From contig CAVUHC010000006.1 of assembly GCA_963741135.1 (NCBI GenBank), forward strand, positions 372,001-436,000: DNA of 64,000 nt, in the 5' to 3' direction. The position numbers and the translations under genes are program-made. Below are positions 59,956-64,000 of the stretch, in pieces. Source of the stretch: Gp6-AA40 sp963741135 (GTDB lineage Bacteria > Acidobacteriota > Vicinamibacteria > Vicinamibacterales > UBA2999). Under the pieces are notes generated by a model that was not told the DNA's origin, did no database searches, and saw nothing but the letters and a program-made list of their open reading frames with translations. How positions within the stretch are numbered: the stretch's first letter is position 1; each line of letters starts with the position of its first letter.

Positions 59956-60469
59956 ATCTCCTCCTTTTTCCAGACCGATGATGGTCGGCGCAGCGCGCCT
60001 GCGGAAGCAGGCCAGCGCAGGGCCGGCGCGTCCGGTGTGGCGTGATTTCGGCTGACCACGAAAGCACTAAGCGAATTGGTCCCAGCGTCGACCCGTGCGG
60101 AAGACTTGAGCGGTCCGCAGAATGATGGAACCGCGGGGCACTGTCAAGGTCGAAGGGGCGGCCGCCCTCGCGAGGCCGCTTCGGCGGACAAGTCGCGCCA
60201 CGTCGGACAACCTTCGCCCGCATTCGAGAGCGGAGGTTGGTGGACCGGATTTTGACCAGTTGGAACCGTACCACGGACCAGCTGAAGCGCCTCGACGAGT
60301 AGGCTGGCTGGATGAGGAAGGCGACGCCCAAAAACACGCTCGCTGTTGCCTGCCGCGGTTATTATCATTTGCTTATCGTTCGACGACGGGATGCCGCGCT
60401 TCGCCGTGGCCTTGTCGCCCATCCCTGTAACGCGCACGACACCGGCTCCGCCCGCAGCCGGAACGCACG
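59956..60469. other. Divergent intergenic region, no gene supported
   Basis: This lies between the MBL gene (-) and the kinase gene (+). A ribosome-binding-like AGGAGG complement (CTCCTCC) precedes the MBL ATG. A short frame beginning GTG near 60244 (20 codons) has GGAGG before it but no recognisable product. The stretch GTTATTATCATTTGCTTATC at 60358-60377 is AT-rich and is the likeliest promoter position for the kinase. I see no tRNA or riboswitch. Confidence 0.45.
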
Positions 60470-62590
60470 ATGGACGAGAACGAGTTCAAGACGATCGATC
60501 GCTACGAGACCATTGACCTCATCGGGCGAGGAGGCATGGGATCGGTGTATCTGGCGCGCGACCCGCTTATCGACCGATACGTCGCGGTCAAGGTTCTCGA
60601 CGTCGCGTTGGACTCCATCGCTCGCGAACGCTTCAACCGCGAGGCACGGGCGTCCGGCCGACTGCATCACCCGAACATCGTCACGATTTTCGACGTCGGC
60701 GAACATCAGGGCCGCCCCTTCATTGCCATGGAGTACGTGCCGGGCCAGACACTGGCGGTGCTGATTCGCCAAGGGCAGCTGGACTTGGCCGAGAAGCTCC
60801 GGCTCATGGCGGATGCGTGCGTGGGACTTGCGCATGCCCACCGTGCCAGCATCATTCATCTTGATGTCAAGCCGGCGAACTTCGTCCGGCATGACAGCGG
60901 CGTGCTGAAGATTCTGGACTTCGGCATAGCGCGCGTGATGGCAGCCGACACCACGCGCACCGAGCATGTCCTGGGGACGATGCGCTACATGGCCCCCGAG
61001 CAGGCCACCGGCCAGACTATCGATCGTCGAACCGACGTCTTTGCGCTGGGCTGCGTCTTCTACGAGGTGATCGCGGGTGTACCAGCGTTCAAGGGCACGT
61101 ACGAGGAGCTGATATCGCGCATCACCAAGCCGATAGAGGCGTCCCCGCTATCAGACGTCGTGCCGGGGGTGCATCCGGAATTGGTGCGCATGACCCAGCG
61201 GGCGATGGCAAACGATCCGGACGCGCGTTACGACGATCTAGAGGTCCTGAAGCGTGAGATCGACGGGCTGCTGCGCAAGATTGTTACAGGGCCGCAGGAA
61301 CCGAGGCGGCTCGTGCTCCAATCGAATGAGGCTGATGCCTCCGGCAATGCCGGGCACGAGGCGCCGGCGCGCGGATCGGGAATGGACAGATCCAGCGCGG
61401 CGCTCGAGAGGCCGGCACTCCGAGATGATCAAGCAGCCGGTGTTTCACTGAGAATTCGGGATCGTCGTCGCCCCGCGGCAGTGGCCGCTCTCGTGATTGG
61501 ACTGGTTGCCGCAAGCGTGGGCGTGCTGTACCTCGTCGATACGTGGAGACCTCTCACTGACACCGGATTGCCCGACCAGGTATCGACAGCTCCGCTGTTA
61601 TCAGCAGGTACGACGACGGCGGGGGTCGTGGCATCGCCACCCCAGCTCTCGAATGGAAATCGAGCGGGGACGGTGAGTTCCGGCGACGCAGCCGATCTCG
61701 AGGGACAGGTATGGCGCCTCATCGCCACGCGAGATAGAGAAGCGGTGCTCAGGCTGCTTCGGGAACAACCTGGGCGACTGAGCTCGTCGTTCGTGAACGA
61801 GCTCGCGACGGCCGCGCGAACGTCGGTCAACGAGACACGATTGAAAGCGGAGCAGCAGGATCCGATCGTCGCTTCGTCACGGACGTACCGCGCGGCGATG
61901 GATCAGTTCAATCGCGGGACGGCGCTGCTCGGTAGAGGGCAGTCCGTCGACGGGATCGCTGCTCTCTGGTTGGCGACCGATTTGTTCGCGCGCGCCGGCA
62001 GCCGGGAGGCGCCGTCCGGTTCGTTGGAAGCCGCAGGAGCAGAACGGTCCGCATCGAGCATCGATGAGACGCCGTTGGCGCCTGTGAGGCCGCCGGCTTC
62101 GACTGCAGTCAGTGAGCTGCCAGTCTCCGGGCGGGGCGACGCGAGCCCACCAGACGGTCGTCCAGACGAGACAGCGGGGATCGTGGCCGCTCGTCCGAAG
62201 CGCGAGGGTGAGACGTCTCCGGCTGATGCGCCTCCGGCTGACGCGCTGGCACCGGAAGAAGCGATCCGCACATTGTTGAAGGCGTACGAGGCGGCTTACG
62301 ACGAACGGGATGCCGCAGCCCTGCGGCGAATCGTTCCTGGCCTCTCCGCAGAGCAGCTGGGAGCGATCACCCGCACGTTTGCCGATGCCGTCAGCTACGA
62401 CGTCGAGGTTCAGATTCTCGCGATGAACATTACGGGGTCTACGGCCACGGCGACCTGCCTGGTTACGCATGCGCTCGTTCCGAAAATCGGCAGCGCCTCG
62501 CGCAATCCTCCGCAGGAAACACGCTTCTACTTGCGGCAGGCATCGGCTGGATGGGTGATTGAGCGTATCGAGCGGACGGCGAAGCGGTGA
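60470..62590 (+). CDS. Membrane Ser/Thr protein kinase with extracytoplasmic C-terminal domain
   Basis: This Hanks-type kinase has 706 aa. The glycine loop is GRGGMGSVY (19-27) and the ATP lysine is Lys41 in VAVKVL. The catalytic loop is HLDVKPAN (Asp132) with Leu in place of the usual Arg, so it is a non-RD kinase. DFG is at 150-152 and APE in YMAPEQ. A linker of about 70 residues leads to one membrane helix (about 336-356). The periplasmic part ends in a SnoaL/NTF2-like domain (EEAIRTLLKAYEAAYDERDAAAL to AGWVIERIERT). The substrate and the signal sensed outside are unknown. A beta-barrel gene converges with it. Confidence 0.9.
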   Translation: MDENEFKTIDRYETIDLIGRGGMGSVYLARDPLIDRYVAVKVLDVALDSIARERFNREARASGRLHHPNIVTIFDVGEHQGRPFIAMEYVPGQTLAVLIRQGQLDLAEKLRLMADACVGLAHAHRASIIHLDVKPANFVRHDSGVLKILDFGIARVMAADTTRTEHVLGTMRYMAPEQATGQTIDRRTDVFALGCVFYEVIAGVPAFKGTYEELISRITKPIEASPLSDVVPGVHPELVRMTQRAMANDPDARYDDLEVLKREIDGLLRKIVTGPQEPRRLVLQSNEADASGNAGHEAPARGSGMDRSSAALERPALRDDQAAGVSLRIRDRRRPAAVAALVIGLVAASVGVLYLVDTWRPLTDTGLPDQVSTAPLLSAGTTTAGVVASPPQLSNGNRAGTVSSGDAADLEGQVWRLIATRDREAVLRLLREQPGRLSSSFVNELATAARTSVNETRLKAEQQDPIVASSRTYRAAMDQFNRGTALLGRGQSVDGIAALWLATDLFARAGSREAPSGSLEAAGAERSASSIDETPLAPVRPPASTAVSELPVSGRGDASPPDGRPDETAGIVAARPKREGETSPADAPPADALAPEEAIRTLLKAYEAAYDERDAAALRRIVPGLSAEQLGAITRTFADAVSYDVEVQILAMNITGSTATATCLVTHALVPKIGSASRNPPQETRFYLRQASAGWVIERIERTAKR

Positions 62591-62602
62591 CCGTCAATCC
62601 CA

Positions 62603-64000
62603 TCAAAAGCCGTAGTCCAATCCGATGACCGGCGTCACCCGATCGCGCAGGCCGGCTTCCGTCAGAGGAAAGAGAAAACCGGCTGTCACAAGGACACTTC
62701 GCCAGGGGCTGAATCGAATTCCCGCCGAGCCGAGGAACAATCGCAGGTTGCCCGGCTCGAGTTGCAGCTCTTGACGGGTGACGGTCTGAGCAACGCTTGG
62801 CGCTGGCTGTCCCCCCCCGCCGCCCCCGCCGCCTCCTCCTCCCGAGCCGGTGCCTGCAGGAATGAACTCGAAGATCTTGTCGGCCTGACGCAGCCTTCCC
62901 GCGTCGAGGAGGATGCGACTCAGCACGTCGACAGCCAGCGTGGCCCGCGGCGTCATCACCAGGTCGAAGCCCAGTGCTCCGTTGATTTCGTCACGCAGTC
63001 GCGTGCGCGGGAGCGCGCCACGGCTGGAGAACGTGTATCCCAGGTTCAGATGCGGCGAGACGCGACCGTGAGTGAACGAGGCGATGGCGTACGCCCGCCC
63101 TTGAACGCCCCCGGTTCCGAGCAGGTTCGTCTCATCGCCGGTCGGCACACGAACATCGACCGCGCCAGCCAATCCACCGCCTGTCACCGGCAGAACCAGA
63201 TACTTGGCCCGAAGCACCACATCGCCCAGGCCACTCGCCTGGCCTGACGCGCGAAACGTCTGCTGATCCGGATCTGGCCCCTCGAACCTGTGAGTCGTTG
63301 GCTCGGCCGCCGTGGCCAGGCGTTCGATGCTCGCGACGACACTCGCGTCCATGCGCACTCGGACGAACGGTATCGCGACGCCAATGTCGAGCCTGTCGTG
63401 GACACCGTAATTCACGGAGAGTACGGTTGTGTCGGTCACCAGGTCGAGCGCGAGTGCCGTTTCAACGAGATCGCCCTCGAAAGCGGGCGTCAGCAGCGAG
63501 TTATCCGGTTGAGACGCACTACCGCCAGCGCGACTGCAACAGTCGATATGACGAACGAAGAACTTCAGGTCGCGCTGGCGGAGGTTCAATCCCTCGAACG
63601 TGTCGTAGGTCGCGCGCTGGTGGCCGAGACCCACGCTGACTTTCGTGCGTCCGATGGTGAGCGCCCGCTCGGCGAAAAACGGCCCGAAGCTCTCGCTCGC
63701 TCGCGTGAACGTTCCGAGCGCCGGGTCGAAGATGTACGTGAAACCTCCGGATGGCGAGCCTACCGGATACGTCGACAACAGCGTGAGCAACGCCTGATTG
63801 AACTGGCCCGGCACCTCCAGTTGATCGGGGCCCGGCTTGAAATGAGCGCGATGATTGGGCTGATCGGCGAGATCACCCGGTAGAAGGACGATGGTGTTGC
63901 CGATAAGCTGAGGGAGGATCTCTGAGATCGGCAACTGCTGCTGCGCCGCGGCCCGGCCGGCGCATGACACCACGAGAACAAGCACGCCGAGGGCGTGTCG
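62603..64000 (-). CDS. Outer-membrane beta-barrel protein (5' end outside window)
   Basis: The frame is open to the end of the window; visible residues begin RHALGVLVLVVSCAGRAAAQ, which is a signal peptide ending AAAQ. The mature part shows repeated beta-strand patterns typical of the transporter/MetA-like outer-membrane family: TKVSVGLGHQRATYDTF, SVNYGVHDRLDIGVAIPFV and GLGDVVLRAKYLV. It ends at DYGF with a terminal phenylalanine, the barrel signature. A glycine run of about 11 residues is coded by a stretch with eight consecutive cytosines (62811-62818). It converges with the kinase gene, 12 bases apart. The transported substrate is unknown. Confidence 0.8.
   Translation of the reverse strand, partial: RHALGVLVLVVSCAGRAAAQQQLPISEILPQLIGNTIVLLPGDLADQPNHRAHFKPGPDQLEVPGQFNQALLTLLSTYPVGSPSGGFTYIFDPALGTFTRASESFGPFFAERALTIGRTKVSVGLGHQRATYDTFEGLNLRQRDLKFFVRHIDCCSRAGGSASQPDNSLLTPAFEGDLVETALALDLVTDTTVLSVNYGVHDRLDIGVAIPFVRVRMDASVVASIERLATAAEPTTHRFEGPDPDQQTFRASGQASGLGDVVLRAKYLVLPVTGGGLAGAVDVRVPTGDETNLLGTGGVQGRAYAIASFTHGRVSPHLNLGYTFSSRGALPRTRLRDEINGALGFDLVMTPRATLAVDVLSRILLDAGRLRQADKIFEFIPAGTGSGGGGGGGGGGGQPAPSVAQTVTRQELQLEPGNLRLFLGSAGIRFSPWRSVLVTAGFLFPLTEAGLRDRVTPVIGLDYGF

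Noticed and set aside
60244..60306. 20-codon small protein upstream of the kinase
   Set aside because: There is a ribosome-binding-like GGAGG but no conserved feature, and very short frames with such sites occur by chance.
60358..60377. Fur box upstream of the kinase gene
   Set aside because: The AT-rich stretch shares only scattered positions with the 19-bp Fur consensus and lacks its symmetry.

Overview
The window is 64 kb of high-GC, gene-dense bacterial chromosome. The organism looks like a Gram-negative member of the Acidobacteriota, most likely class Vicinamibacteria. This rests on the Oar-like TonB-dependent receptor behind a TonB-ExbB-ExbD-ExbD operon, the SpoIIM/RDD/DUF4129/DUF4350/MoxR/DUF58 operon, the membrane pyrophosphatase, and many short intergenic palindromes of the form GCGGACC-loop-GGTCCGC. 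It is an inference; no rRNA or other phylogenetic marker was analysed. No tRNA, rRNA, CRISPR, prophage or intact insertion sequence was seen.

Layout. 0-5 kb: end of secF, uppP, a DUF502 protein and hppA. 5-12 kb: tonB-exbB-exbD-exbD, an opposing response regulator and a TonB-dependent receptor. 12-19 kb: a TPR lipoprotein, bifunctional relA/spoT, ridA, rpmB, two uncharacterised genes sharing a divergent promoter, and a DksA/TraR-type regulator. 19-31 kb: lon, a histone-deacetylase-like gene, the minus-strand row ileS-lspA-lgt-rluD-nudix, and an M16 peptidase pair facing a HIT gene. 31-38.5 kb: moaE-moaD-prfA-prmC, aspA-exported methyltransferase-thiD, and a divergent class I fumarase. 38.5-42.7 kb: an A-type Fe-S carrier, a Fur-rubrerythrin fusion, a PHP phosphoesterase, a degenerate ABC ATPase, and two cold-shock genes converging on a decayed YdcF-like gene. 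42.9-49.4 kb: a glycosyltransferase/membrane protein/ankyrin operon, a 5'-3' exonuclease + LigC-type ligase + LigD-type polymerase group, and a glycosyltransferase remnant. 49.5-58.1 kb: frc, then the DUF58/MoxR/SpoIIM/RDD operon. 58.3-64 kb: an exported metallo-beta-lactamase-fold protein, a Ser/Thr kinase and an outer-membrane beta-barrel gene that runs off the window.

Functional links. Several neighbours act on each other: PrmC modifies PrfA; Lgt and LspA are consecutive lipoprotein-maturation steps; aspartase makes fumarate for the divergent fumarase; TonB/ExbB/ExbD power the receptor. The most novel candidates are the Fur repressor fused to a complete diiron rubrerythrin domain beside a Fe-S carrier, the nucleotide-site-less ABC protein two genes downstream, the split exonuclease/ligase/polymerase repair group, an apparently exported SAM methyltransferase, and the palindromic repeat families that intrude into gene ends.

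Quality notes. Four single-base frameshifts interrupt otherwise conserved genes (two compensating ones in the receptor, one each in thiD and the Fe-S carrier). They may be assembly errors. Two other loci (YdcF-like at 41939-42415, GT39-like at 49053-49395) have internal deletions as well and look like true pseudogenes.
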